DNA of 54,622 nt from Acidimicrobiia bacterium (lineage in GTDB: Bacteria; Actinomycetota; Acidimicrobiia; IMCC26256; PALSA-555). Both the position numbers and the translations under genes were made by a program. The stretch is taken from contig SHVJ01000004.1 of NCBI GenBank assembly GCA_009694295.1, forward strand, positions 1 to 54,622, written 5' to 3'. A model generated the notes under the pieces. The model was not told where the DNA came from. It did not search any database and was given only the letters and a program-made list of their open reading frames with translations. This document shows, one piece after another, positions 34,204 through 41,819 of this stretch. The first letter of the stretch is position 1, and every line of letters starts with the position of its first letter.

Positions 34204-34875
34204 GTGACCGGAGAAGGCACGAGCCTGCTTGTTCGCGTCTGGTTGCCCGACCGCCCCGGCGCGCTCGGTCTGGTCGCATCGCGAATCGGTTCTGTCGGTG
34301 GCGACATCGTTGGCATCGACGTGCTCGAGCGAGGCGCCAACATCGCCGTTGACGAGTTCGCGGTGCTCCTCCAAGACGGCAGCCTCGTCGACCTGCTGGT
34401 CCGGGAGATCGAACAGGTCGACGGCGCGTCGGTCGAAGAGGTCCGATTCGTCGACGCGTTCCCTGATCCTCGTCTCGATGCCCTCGAATCGGCCGCGACG
34501 CTGTGCGAGGCGAGCTCAGTCGACGATCTCCAGCAAACCCTGCTCGCGCACACCCGTCGGGAGTTCCTTGCTGACTGGACGGCCTTGCTGCGCGCCGGCG
34601 CTGTGGTCGACACCTTCGGCGACGCACACCCGCCGGCTGATCTGCTGGCCGCACTCGCCGCAGGCACGACGGCGTCGCCCCGAGTCGCTGATGGCACCAC
34701 CGGGCCCGAGGACCTTGCGGTGGCTTCTCTCCCCCGGCACGACGCGACCCTGCTCATCGGACGCGCCGGACACCCGTTCCGCCGCCGCGAACGCGCGCAA
34801 CTCCTCGCTCTCGCAAGGATCGCCGACCGCGCCTGGATCCTCCTCGACGACTACCCAGGGTTCTTGGCACGCTGA
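34204..34875 (+). CDS. ACT-domain protein of unknown function
   Basis: A 223-aa cytoplasmic protein with an N-terminal ACT domain (residues 6-80: LLVRVWLPDRPGALGLVASR, GGDIVGIDVLERG), the fold that binds amino acids in regulated enzymes. The rest is helical (SVDDLQQTLLAHTRREFLAD) with no catalytic motif I recognise; the final third (RRRERAQLLALARIADRAWI) resembles the dimer/regulatory part of a GAF-like domain only loosely. Start GTG at 34204; the stop codon lies inside the left arm of a palindromic repeat. Divergent from nadD by 87 bases. Confidence 0.75.
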   Translation: MTGEGTSLLVRVWLPDRPGALGLVASRIGSVGGDIVGIDVLERGANIAVDEFAVLLQDGSLVDLLVREIEQVDGASVEEVRFVDAFPDPRLDALESAATLCEASSVDDLQQTLLAHTRREFLADWTALLRAGAVVDTFGDAHPPADLLAALAAGTTASPRVADGTTGPEDLAVASLPRHDATLLIGRAGHPFRRRERAQLLALARIADRAWILLDDYPGFLAR

Positions 34876-34902
34876 CGCTCGCATAGCGAGCGTCAGCGTG
34901 CC
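34866..34902. repeat. Palindromic repeat, copy 1
   Basis: A perfect 17-bp stem (GGCACGCTGACGCTCGC and its complement) with loop ATA. The right arm followed by GAAAA recurs at 38610-38631. It includes the stop codon of the ACT-domain gene. As, not Ts, follow the hairpin on either strand, so it is not a classic intrinsic terminator; a REP-like element that still ends both converging transcripts is possible. Confidence 0.75.
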
Positions 34903-34916
34903 GAAAAACCGGGGCG

Positions 34917-36338
34917 TCAGCCTGCTTCGGCGATCGTGGAGACGAAGCGCTCGAGTTGGCGGAGGTTGCGGCACTCGTAGACGCCATCGCAGTGAGCCGC
35001 GTACTCGGCAATCACCGAGTCGCCGGTGTCCCAGTAGCCCTTGGGCTCGGGGTTGAGCCAATAGAGGTGCTTGGCCCGCTTGCGCAGCGCATCGAGCACC
35101 CACGCCTGCGGTGCGTGGTAGTTGTTGCGCGCATCGCCGAGCAGGATGATCGACGACTTCGGCGTGACCTCTTTGAGATGCCGGTCGTGGAACACCTCGA
35201 GTGCGTGGCCGTAGTCGGAGTGGCCGTCGACCCAGACGACATCGGCCTCGGTGTTCACCCGGTGGACGGCGTCCATCACGTCGTCGGACTCCTGGAAGAA
35301 GCGCGTGACCTCGTCGATGCCGTCGATGAACACCCACGACCGCACCTTGGAAAACTGGCTCGCCATCGCATAGACGAACTGCAAGGTGAACCGGGCGAAG
35401 CTCGCGACGGATCCGGAGATGTCGGCCACCACCATGATCTCCGGCTTCGACGGGTGCGGATTCCGGAACTTGGGTTCCGCCGGCACGCCGCCGTACGAGA
35501 GCGACGCGCGCACCGTGCGACGGAAGTCGAGGTGGCCCCGGTGCAGACGCCGACGCCGCTGCGCGAGGCGGGCCGCCAATGTCCTAGTCAGCGGGTAGAT
35601 CGCCCGTTGGAGCGACAGCATCTCGTCGCGAGAGGCGTGCATGAAATCGACGTCTTCGGGCAGCGGCTTGCGCAACGTACGCGCCATTGCCTCGACTCCC
35701 CGATCGGCAACGAGCCGACGACGGATCTCCGCCTCGACCAGCTCACGCAGCGTGCGCAGCCGCTCGTCGAACTCCTCGCGCTGGAGGCGCTGCGACAGCT
35801 CGTCGTCGGGCACCTCTCCCGCCTGTTGTGCGCGACCCATGAGCCGCGCACCGAGGTCGTCGAGATCAAGCTGCCGCAACGTGCGGTACAAGTAGTACGT
35901 GCCACCCACCGGACGGCCGGGCTCCATGCCTGCGAATGCGGTGACGGCCATCCCCGCCAGCCGGCGAAGCTCGTCACGGTCCATCGACATCAAAGCTGCG
36001 AGGAGCATCGCCGCGAGCTCTTCGCGTGACATGTCGCTGCCCGCGCCACCGCCACCAGCAGCTTCGGCCGCGAGCTGTTCCCAGAGCTCGTCGTCGGCGC
36101 CACCTTCGCCATCGACACCGGGCGAGTACAGCGAGAAGTACACGTCGAACACGGTCTCGAACGCGTTCCAGTGGTTGTGGTGCTTGACGAGCGTGGCGCC
36201 GAGTGCCGCCTTGAACACGTCGCGCTCCGCAATGTCGACGTGCTCGACGGCACGCATGGCGTCGAGGTTCTCGGTCATCGACACCGGCAGCCCCGCCGCT
36301 CGAAGCTCGTGTACGAAACCCTGAAGCACGTCCAACAC
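34917..36338 (-). CDS. VWA-domain protein, CoxE-like
   Basis: Partner of MoxR-type AAA ATPases. The 473-aa protein has an N-terminal helical region (FVHELRAAGLPVSMTENLDA), a Gly-rich acidic stretch (about 75-103), and a C-terminal von Willebrand A domain with MIDAS sequence DISGSVASF and later GDARNN. No signal peptide or membrane helix, so cytoplasmic. It follows the MoxR gene by 56 bases. MoxR-VWA pairs act as chaperones inserting cofactors or metals into large enzymes; the client is not visible here. Confidence 0.85.
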   Translation of the reverse strand: MLDVLQGFVHELRAAGLPVSMTENLDAMRAVEHVDIAERDVFKAALGATLVKHHNHWNAFETVFDVYFSLYSPGVDGEGGADDELWEQLAAEAAGGGGAGSDMSREELAAMLLAALMSMDRDELRRLAGMAVTAFAGMEPGRPVGGTYYLYRTLRQLDLDDLGARLMGRAQQAGEVPDDELSQRLQREEFDERLRTLRELVEAEIRRRLVADRGVEAMARTLRKPLPEDVDFMHASRDEMLSLQRAIYPLTRTLAARLAQRRRRLHRGHLDFRRTVRASLSYGGVPAEPKFRNPHPSKPEIMVVADISGSVASFARFTLQFVYAMASQFSKVRSWVFIDGIDEVTRFFQESDDVMDAVHRVNTEADVVWVDGHSDYGHALEVFHDRHLKEVTPKSSIILLGDARNNYHAPQAWVLDALRKRAKHLYWLNPEPKGYWDTGDSVIAEYAAHCDGVYECRNLRQLERFVSTIAEAG

Positions 36339-36394
36339 TCTTGCTACGCTCCCGCTCCGCTACTTCCGCCTCGCTCCGCATGCATTACGTCACG

Positions 36395-37282
36395 TCACTT
36401 TGCTGGAGCGGGTTTCTCCTCAGGCACCAGTTCTTTGCGCGCCTTCGCGATGTCGCTCTGGTACTTGAGAAGCACGTGCAGCGTCTCCCCGATGACCTCG
36501 GGTGAGATCTCCTTCTTGCCCAGGTAGAGCAGCGTGCGGGCCCAGTCGATCGTCTCGGAGATCGACGGCGCCTTCTTCAGCTCGAGCTCACGGATCGATC
36601 GCACGACCCCCGCCACCTGCGCGGCGAGCTCGTCGTCGATCTCGGGCACGCGCACCCGCACAATGTCCTTCTCGCGCTCGAGGTCGGGATAGTCGACATG
36701 CAGGTAGAGACACCGGCGCTTCAAGGCTTCTGACAGCTCACGCGTGTTGTTCGACGTGAGGATGACGATCGGGATCTGGTTGCCCTTGATCGTGCCGAGC
36801 TCGGGGATCGACACCTGGAAGTCGGAAAGCACTTCGAGCAGCAACGCCTCGGTCTCGATCTCGACGCGGTCGACTTCGTCGATGAGCAACACGATCGGCT
36901 CTTCGGCCCGGATGGCTTCGAGCAGTGGCCGCGTGAGCAGAAACTCCTCGGAGAAGATGTCGGTCTCGACATCGCTCCAGTTCGTCTCGTGCTCGCGGTC
37001 GGACTGGATGCGCAGCAGCTGCTTCTTGTAGTTCCACTCGTACAGCGCTTTGGACTCGTCGAGACCCTCGTAGCACTGGAGACGGATCAGTCGCGACCCG
37101 GTGCTCTGCGCGATCGCCTTGGCGAGCTCGGTCTTGCCCACGCCGGCCGGGCCCTCGACGAGCACCGGCTTCTCCAGGCGGTCGGCGAGATAGACGACGC
37201 CGGCGATGTTGGCGTCGGACAGATAGTCGACGCTGCGCAGACGTTCGATGACATCGGGTACTGACTCAAACTGATTGGACAC
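36395..37282 (-). CDS. MoxR-family AAA+ ATPase
   Basis: AAA+ ATPase of 295 aa. Walker A is GPAGVGKTELAKA, Walker B LLIDEVDR, sensor 1 ILTSNNTRELSEALKRRC, with the MoxR-type lid domain at the end (SISETIDWARTLLYLGKKEI). GTG start at 37282, nine bases after the proA stop. It should work with the VWA protein encoded next. The position within a proBA-nadD block gives no clue to the client. Confidence 0.9.
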   Translation of the reverse strand: MSNQFESVPDVIERLRSVDYLSDANIAGVVYLADRLEKPVLVEGPAGVGKTELAKAIAQSTGSRLIRLQCYEGLDESKALYEWNYKKQLLRIQSDREHETNWSDVETDIFSEEFLLTRPLLEAIRAEEPIVLLIDEVDRVEIETEALLLEVLSDFQVSIPELGTIKGNQIPIVILTSNNTRELSEALKRRCLYLHVDYPDLEREKDIVRVRVPEIDDELAAQVAGVVRSIRELELKKAPSISETIDWARTLLYLGKKEISPEVIGETLHVLLKYQSDIAKARKELVPEEKPAPAK

Positions 37283-37291
37283 TGCTCTTCC

Positions 37292-38542
37292 CTACTCGCG
37301 GATTTGACCGTCGCCCCAGACGACGTACTTGTACGTCGTCAGCTCGCGCAAGCCCATCGGGCCGCGCGCATGGAGCTTCTGGGTGGAAATGCCGATCTCG
37401 GCACCGAGGCCGAACTCTTCCCCATCGGTGAACCGAGTCGATGCGTTCACGATCACGACCGCAGCATCGACCTCATCAGTGAACCGGCGGGCCGCGTCGA
37501 GATCACGGGTGAGGATCGCCTCGGTGTGACCGGTGCCGAAGCGGTTCACGTGATCGATGGCCGAGCCGAGATCGGGCACCACCGCCACGGTGAGCTTCAG
37601 GTCGAGGAACTCCTGACCGAAATCGGCGTCGGTGGCGACGGCCATCTCCGGCCAGCGGCTGCGGGCGCCGTCGTCGCCCAGGAGCTCGACTCCTCGGGCC
37701 GCGAGCTCGGCGCACACACGGGGCACGAACACGTCGGCCACCGCTTCGTTGACCACGAGGGACTCAGCCGCGTTGCACACGCTCGTGCGCTGCGTCTTGG
37801 CGTTCAGCACGATCTCGAACGCTTCATCGAGATCGGCCTGCGCATCCACGTAGACGTGGCAGTTGCCGTCGCCGTCGATCACGACGGGGACCGTCGCGTT
37901 CTCGCGAACGCTCGCGATGAGCGCGGGACCACCTCGGGGAACGAGGCAGTCGATGAAGTCGGTGAGCTGCATGAGCTGAACCGCGGCTTCGTGGGCAACG
38001 TCGTCGACCATGACGACGCCGTCTTCCGGGAGTCCGACCTTCTGGAGCGCTTCACGCAGCACGCCCGCGATCGCGAGGTTGGAGCGCAGCGCGGTCCCCG
38101 AACCGCGGAGGATCGCCGCGTTCCCTGACTTCAGGCAGAGGCCAGCGGCGTCGCTGGTGACGTTGGGACGGTTCTCGTAGATGATCGCCACGACACCCAG
38201 CGGCACGCGCACTCGTTCGATCCGCAAGCCATTCGGACGACGCCACCCGTCGAGCACCTCGCCCACGGGGTCGGTGAGCGCCGCGACCTTGCGCAACCCG
38301 TCGGCCATCCCGGTGAGGCGGTCGTCGGAGAGGCGGAGCCGATCGAGTGGTCCGGCCTCCATGCCCTCAGCAGCCGCGGCCTCGACGTCGGCCGCGTTCG
38401 CCGCCAGCACCTCGGGGGCCCGCTCGAGCAGCAGCTCCGCCGCAGCCAGCAGCGCGGCGTCTTTCTCGTCCGAACTCGCCCTCGCCATCCGCCGGCTCGC
38501 CGCCTTGGCGCGGCTCGCGAGCACGTCGACCGGGGTAGCCAC
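37292..38542 (-). CDS. proA: Gamma-glutamyl phosphate reductase
   Basis: NADPH-dependent second step of proline synthesis, giving glutamate-5-semialdehyde. The 416-aa protein has the ALDH-like fold with catalytic Cys in QRTSVCNAAESL, and the family segments YENRPNVTSDAAGLCLKSGN and FGLGAEIGISTQKLHARGPM. GTG at 38542 is chosen; the longer open frame reads through a palindromic repeat and is rejected. proB lies 284 bases upstream. Confidence 0.95.
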   Translation of the reverse strand: MATPVDVLASRAKAASRRMARASSDEKDAALLAAAELLLERAPEVLAANAADVEAAAAEGMEAGPLDRLRLSDDRLTGMADGLRKVAALTDPVGEVLDGWRRPNGLRIERVRVPLGVVAIIYENRPNVTSDAAGLCLKSGNAAILRGSGTALRSNLAIAGVLREALQKVGLPEDGVVMVDDVAHEAAVQLMQLTDFIDCLVPRGGPALIASVRENATVPVVIDGDGNCHVYVDAQADLDEAFEIVLNAKTQRTSVCNAAESLVVNEAVADVFVPRVCAELAARGVELLGDDGARSRWPEMAVATDADFGQEFLDLKLTVAVVPDLGSAIDHVNRFGTGHTEAILTRDLDAARRFTDEVDAAVVIVNASTRFTDGEEFGLGAEIGISTQKLHARGPMGLRELTTYKYVVWGDGQIRE

Positions 38543-38826
38543 GCAGCGAGTGTACCGGCGCCCCTCCACGGACCTCTTTACGGATTCTCGGCACGCCTGC
38601 GCTCGCTCAGCGAGCGTCAGCGTGCCGAAAAGCCCGAAGGGGTTAGCGGGTGGGGCGAGGCCGCGCCCTTCGGCATGCCGTCGGCGGCGGCCTCGCACCC
38701 CCCGCGCACGCGCTGGCCGTGTCGAGCCCCCCGAATCGGTTGGCCCTCCCCCCGTCGGCCAGCGACGAACGTGCAGGAAGTCTGCCTACCGCCACTCTCC
38801 GACGCAAGACACCAAGCGCATCAATT
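38543..38826. other. proB-proA spacer with palindromes
   Basis: No coding region is seen here. It holds palindromic repeat copy 2 (38589-38627) and a second imperfect GC-rich inverted repeat at about 38656-38700 (GCGAGGCCGC pairing with GCGGCCTCGC). An unusually large gap for this compact region, where proB and proA are normally a few bases apart or separate. Confidence 0.55.
38589..38627. repeat. Palindromic repeat, copy 2
   Basis: Two 19-base arms (38589-38607 and 38609-38627) around a single-base loop pair at 16 of 19 positions. The right arm GCGAGCGTCAGCGTGCCG plus AAAA is identical to copy 1 at 34886-34907. The left arm differs from copy 1 at three adjacent bases. Confidence 0.75.
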
Positions 38827-39915
38827 TCACGGGAGAACTACAAGGTCGTCTTTATGGACGACTTCGTGCGGGGATCCTTCGTCGAGATCCTTCGTCTTCT
38901 TGCCCACGGCGGTGCCGAGCGCCTTGGAGGAGTAGCGCGTCAAACCCTTCGCGAACGGGATTCCGTGTTCGTCGACGACTTCGATCGCGTCACCGGCTTC
39001 GAAGGTCCCCTCAACGCGCACAACGCCTGCCGGGAGCAGCGAACGGTCCTGCTCACAGAGAGCGCGGGCGGCACCACTATCGACGGTGATGCGGCCCCGA
39101 GCTCCACGAGCGAAGGCGATCCAGAGCTTGCGGCTCGTCAGCCGGTCGGAACGAGGCCGCACCGCGGTGCCGACGGCTCGGCCCTCGACCGCGTCGAGCA
39201 CAACGCCGGGCGTTCCGGCGGCCGCGATCACCACGCGCACCCCGGACCACGCCGCGATTTTCGCCGCGGCGAGCTTGCTCGCCATCCCTCCGCTGCCCCG
39301 CTGCGTGCCCGCGCCACCAGCCACCGACTCGAGCGCTGCATCGACTTCCACGATCTCCTCGATGAGCGATGCGTCGGAGTCGAGCCGGGGGTCGGCTGTG
39401 TAGAGACCGGCCGTGTCGGTGAGCAGCACGAGCACTTCCGCCCCCACGAGGTTCGCGACGAGCGCGGCGAGTCGGTCGTTGTCGCCATAGCGGATCTCGT
39501 CGTCGGCGACGGTGTCGTTCTCGTTGACGACCGGCACCACGCCGAGATCGAGGAGACGGCGCAGCGTGGCGCGCGCATGGAGGTACTGGTCGCGTTCTCC
39601 GAAGTCATAGGCGGTCAGCAACACCTGGCCGCTCACTAAACCATGGCCGGCGAGGATCGAGCTCATTCGCTCCATGAGCCGCGGCTGACCAACGGCCGCG
39701 ATCGCTTGGAGCATGCCGACATCGGTGGGCCGCTCGGTGATGCCGAGTGCCGGCATCCCGGCGGCGATGGCGCCACTGCTCACGAGCACAACCTCGTGAC
39801 CGCACTCGCGCGTTGCGGCAATCTCGCCACAGAGCTTCACAAGCGCGTCGTCGTCGAGCTCACCACTCTCGCCCGTGATCGACGAGGTACCAACCTTGAC
39901 CACGCTCATGACCAT
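38827..39915 (-). CDS. proB: Glutamate 5-kinase
   Basis: First, feedback-inhibited step of proline synthesis. The 362-aa protein has an amino-acid-kinase domain (VVKVGTSSITGESGEL; VLVSSGAIAAGMPALG; VPVVNENDTVADDEIRYGDN) and a C-terminal PUA domain (ARGRITVDSGAARALCEQDR). Starts at ATG 39915, immediately after the obgE stop; a second ATG two codons in is possible. Confidence 0.95.
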   Translation of the reverse strand: MVMSVVKVGTSSITGESGELDDDALVKLCGEIAATRECGHEVVLVSSGAIAAGMPALGITERPTDVGMLQAIAAVGQPRLMERMSSILAGHGLVSGQVLLTAYDFGERDQYLHARATLRRLLDLGVVPVVNENDTVADDEIRYGDNDRLAALVANLVGAEVLVLLTDTAGLYTADPRLDSDASLIEEIVEVDAALESVAGGAGTQRGSGGMASKLAAAKIAAWSGVRVVIAAAGTPGVVLDAVEGRAVGTAVRPRSDRLTSRKLWIAFARGARGRITVDSGAARALCEQDRSLLPAGVVRVEGTFEAGDAIEVVDEHGIPFAKGLTRYSSKALGTAVGKKTKDLDEGSPHEVVHKDDLVVLP

Positions 39916-41157
39916 CTAGACGAACCCTTCGACGTACTCGAGCTCGATCTTGCCGATCCGCACGACGTCGCCCTCCTGCGCGCCGGCCTTCACCAACGCC
40001 CGCTCGACGCCCATGCGGCGGAAGCGGTCGTGAACGTAGGAGATTGCCTCGTCGTTCGTCAGGTCGGCCATCGCCACGATCCGCTCGGCGGCACGTCCGC
40101 TGACCCGCCACGACCCGTCGTCGTCGCGGTCCAGCGTGAAACCGTCTTCGACGGGGCGCAGCACGACGAACCCTTCCGGTTCGGGTTCGCTGGCGCGCGC
40201 CTCTTCCACCATCTTGCCGAGGGTCCCGATGAGCTCGTCGAGACCCTCGTGCGTAACCGCGGAGATCTTCCTGCCTTCATAGGGCATCTGGGCGACGTCG
40301 ACCTTCGTCCCGACGACAAGCCGCGGTCGCTCCAGCAGTTCGGGTCGGTAGCGCTCCAGCTCACCAATCAGGACGCGTTCCTGCTCTTCGGGCGTGTGCC
40401 CCTCGACATTCGCGAGATCCAACAACAGCACGAGAACCCGGGCGCGCTCGACATGCCGGAGGAACTGGTGGCCGAGGCCCTTCCCCTCTGCCGCCCCCTC
40501 GACCAGCCCGGGGATGTCGGCAATCACGAGTTCACGACCATCCCGCCGGACCACACCGAGGTGGGGTTCGAGCGTGGTGAACGGATACGCGGCGATCTTG
40601 GGCTTGGCCGCGCTCACGCTGGAGATCAATGTGGACTTCCCCGCATTCGGGAAGCCAACCAGCGCAGCATCGGCGAGCAACTTGACCTCGAAACACAGCC
40701 ACCGCTCCTCGCCGTACTCGCCCTGCTCCGCGAAGCTCGGTGCACGGCGCGCGTTCGAGAGAAACCGCGCGTTGCCCCGTCCGCCGCGTCCACCGAGAGC
40801 CGCCACATAGGAATCGCCGTGACCGACGAGGTCGGCAAGCACCGCGCCATCGCGATCCTTGATGGTCGTGCCTTCAGGCACGGTGACGACGAGGTCGGAG
40901 CCCCGCTTTCCATGGCGCTGCTTGCCGGCACCGTGCGTGCCCGAAGGAGCACGTCGATGCGGGTGGTCGCGGTACGAGAGGAGCGATGCGGTATTGCGGT
41001 CGGCTTGCACGATGACGTCGCCGCCCTTGCCACCGTCGCCGCCGTCGGGCCCGCCCTTGGGAACGTGGGCCTCACGCCGGAACGACATCGAGCCCGCGCC
41101 GCCATCACCCCCGCGGAGATTGACCTGAACCTCGTCAACAAACGACGACTGCGCCAT
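39916..41157 (-). CDS. obgE: GTPase Obg/CgtA
   Basis: Ribosome-associated GTPase in 50S maturation and stress response. The 413 aa have the glycine-rich Obg fold (VNLRGGDGGAGSMSFRREAH, KGGPDGGDGGKGGDVIVQ), a G domain with GFPNAGKSTLISSVS and DIPGLVEGA, and a C-terminal OCT domain (RAAERIVAMADLTNDEAISY). Downstream of rplU-rpmA, the standard arrangement. Confidence 0.97.
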   Translation of the reverse strand: MAQSSFVDEVQVNLRGGDGGAGSMSFRREAHVPKGGPDGGDGGKGGDVIVQADRNTASLLSYRDHPHRRAPSGTHGAGKQRHGKRGSDLVVTVPEGTTIKDRDGAVLADLVGHGDSYVAALGGRGGRGNARFLSNARRAPSFAEQGEYGEERWLCFEVKLLADAALVGFPNAGKSTLISSVSAAKPKIAAYPFTTLEPHLGVVRRDGRELVIADIPGLVEGAAEGKGLGHQFLRHVERARVLVLLLDLANVEGHTPEEQERVLIGELERYRPELLERPRLVVGTKVDVAQMPYEGRKISAVTHEGLDELIGTLGKMVEEARASEPEPEGFVVLRPVEDGFTLDRDDDGSWRVSGRAAERIVAMADLTNDEAISYVHDRFRRMGVERALVKAGAQEGDVVRIGKIELEYVEGFV

Positions 41158-41196
41158 CAGATCAGGATGCCCGGCGCGTTGCGCCGAAGGCAGGAA

Positions 41197-41451
41197 TTAC
41201 GAGGTGGGCGTGACGTCGACGAGCTTGCGGCCCTTGCGGCGGCCGAACTGGACGACTCCGTGGGCCGTGGCGAAGAGCGTGTCGTCGGCACCACGGCCGA
41301 CGTTCTCGCCGGGGTGGAACTGCGTGCCGCGCTGGCGCACGATGATCGAGCCGGCCGTCACCACGGTGCCGGAGTGGACCTTCACACCGAGACGCTGCGC
41401 GGCGGAGTCGCGCCCGTTGCGGGAGGAGGCGGCGCCCTTCTTCTTCGACAT
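41197..41451 (-). CDS. rpmA: 50S ribosomal protein L27
   Basis: 84-aa protein near the peptidyl-transferase centre. It begins [20 protein letters not shown] and contains [19 protein letters not shown], the L27 signature. No N-terminal cleavage extension is seen. The ATG at 41451 is clear despite an open extension to 41529. Confidence 0.97.
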   Translation of the reverse strand: MSKKKGAASSRNGRDSAAQRLGVKVHSGTVVTAGSIIVRQRGTQFHPGENVGRGADDTLFATAHGVVQFGRRKGRKLVDVTPTS

Positions 41452-41471
41452 GTCAGCTCCTACTTTCCGCT

Positions 41472-41783
41472 CTAGCCCGGGGTGATCGAGGTGATCTCGA
41501 GCAGCGAGTAGTGCTGCCGGTGACCCCAACGCTTGCGGTTGTTCGACTTCGGCTTGTACACGAACCCGTTGATCTTCGGGCCCTTGGTGTCCTCGACGAC
41601 CTTGGCCTTCACGAGCGCCTTGCCCAGCTCGCTCGGGGTGGCGAGGACCTTGGCGCCGTCGACGAGGAGGATCGGCGCGAGCTCGATCTCGCCGCCAGGG
41701 TCGGTGCCGACGCGCTCAACCTCGACGCGTTGGCCAGCCTCGACCTTGTACTGCTTGCCGCCGGTGCGGATAACTGCATACAT
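41472..41783 (-). CDS. rplU: 50S ribosomal protein L21
   Basis: 103-aa protein starting [20 protein letters not shown] and ending [17 protein letters not shown], typical of L21. It follows the RNase E/G gene by 36 bases and precedes rpmA by 20. Confidence 0.97.
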   Translation of the reverse strand: MYAVIRTGGKQYKVEAGQRVEVERVGTDPGGEIELAPILLVDGAKVLATPSELGKALVKAKVVEDTKGPKINGFVYKPKSNNRKRWGHRQHYSLLEITSITPG

Positions 41784-41819
41784 GCGCGAATCGCCTCAAA
41801 ATCTCGGGGAAGGGAGATG

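Noticed and set aside
34866-34902. Classic intrinsic terminator
   Set aside because: The stem is strong but As, not Ts, follow it on both strands; recorded as a palindromic repeat instead.
38543-38698. N-terminal extension of proA
   Set aside because: It would translate the palindromic repeat; ProA similarity begins just after the GTG at 38542.
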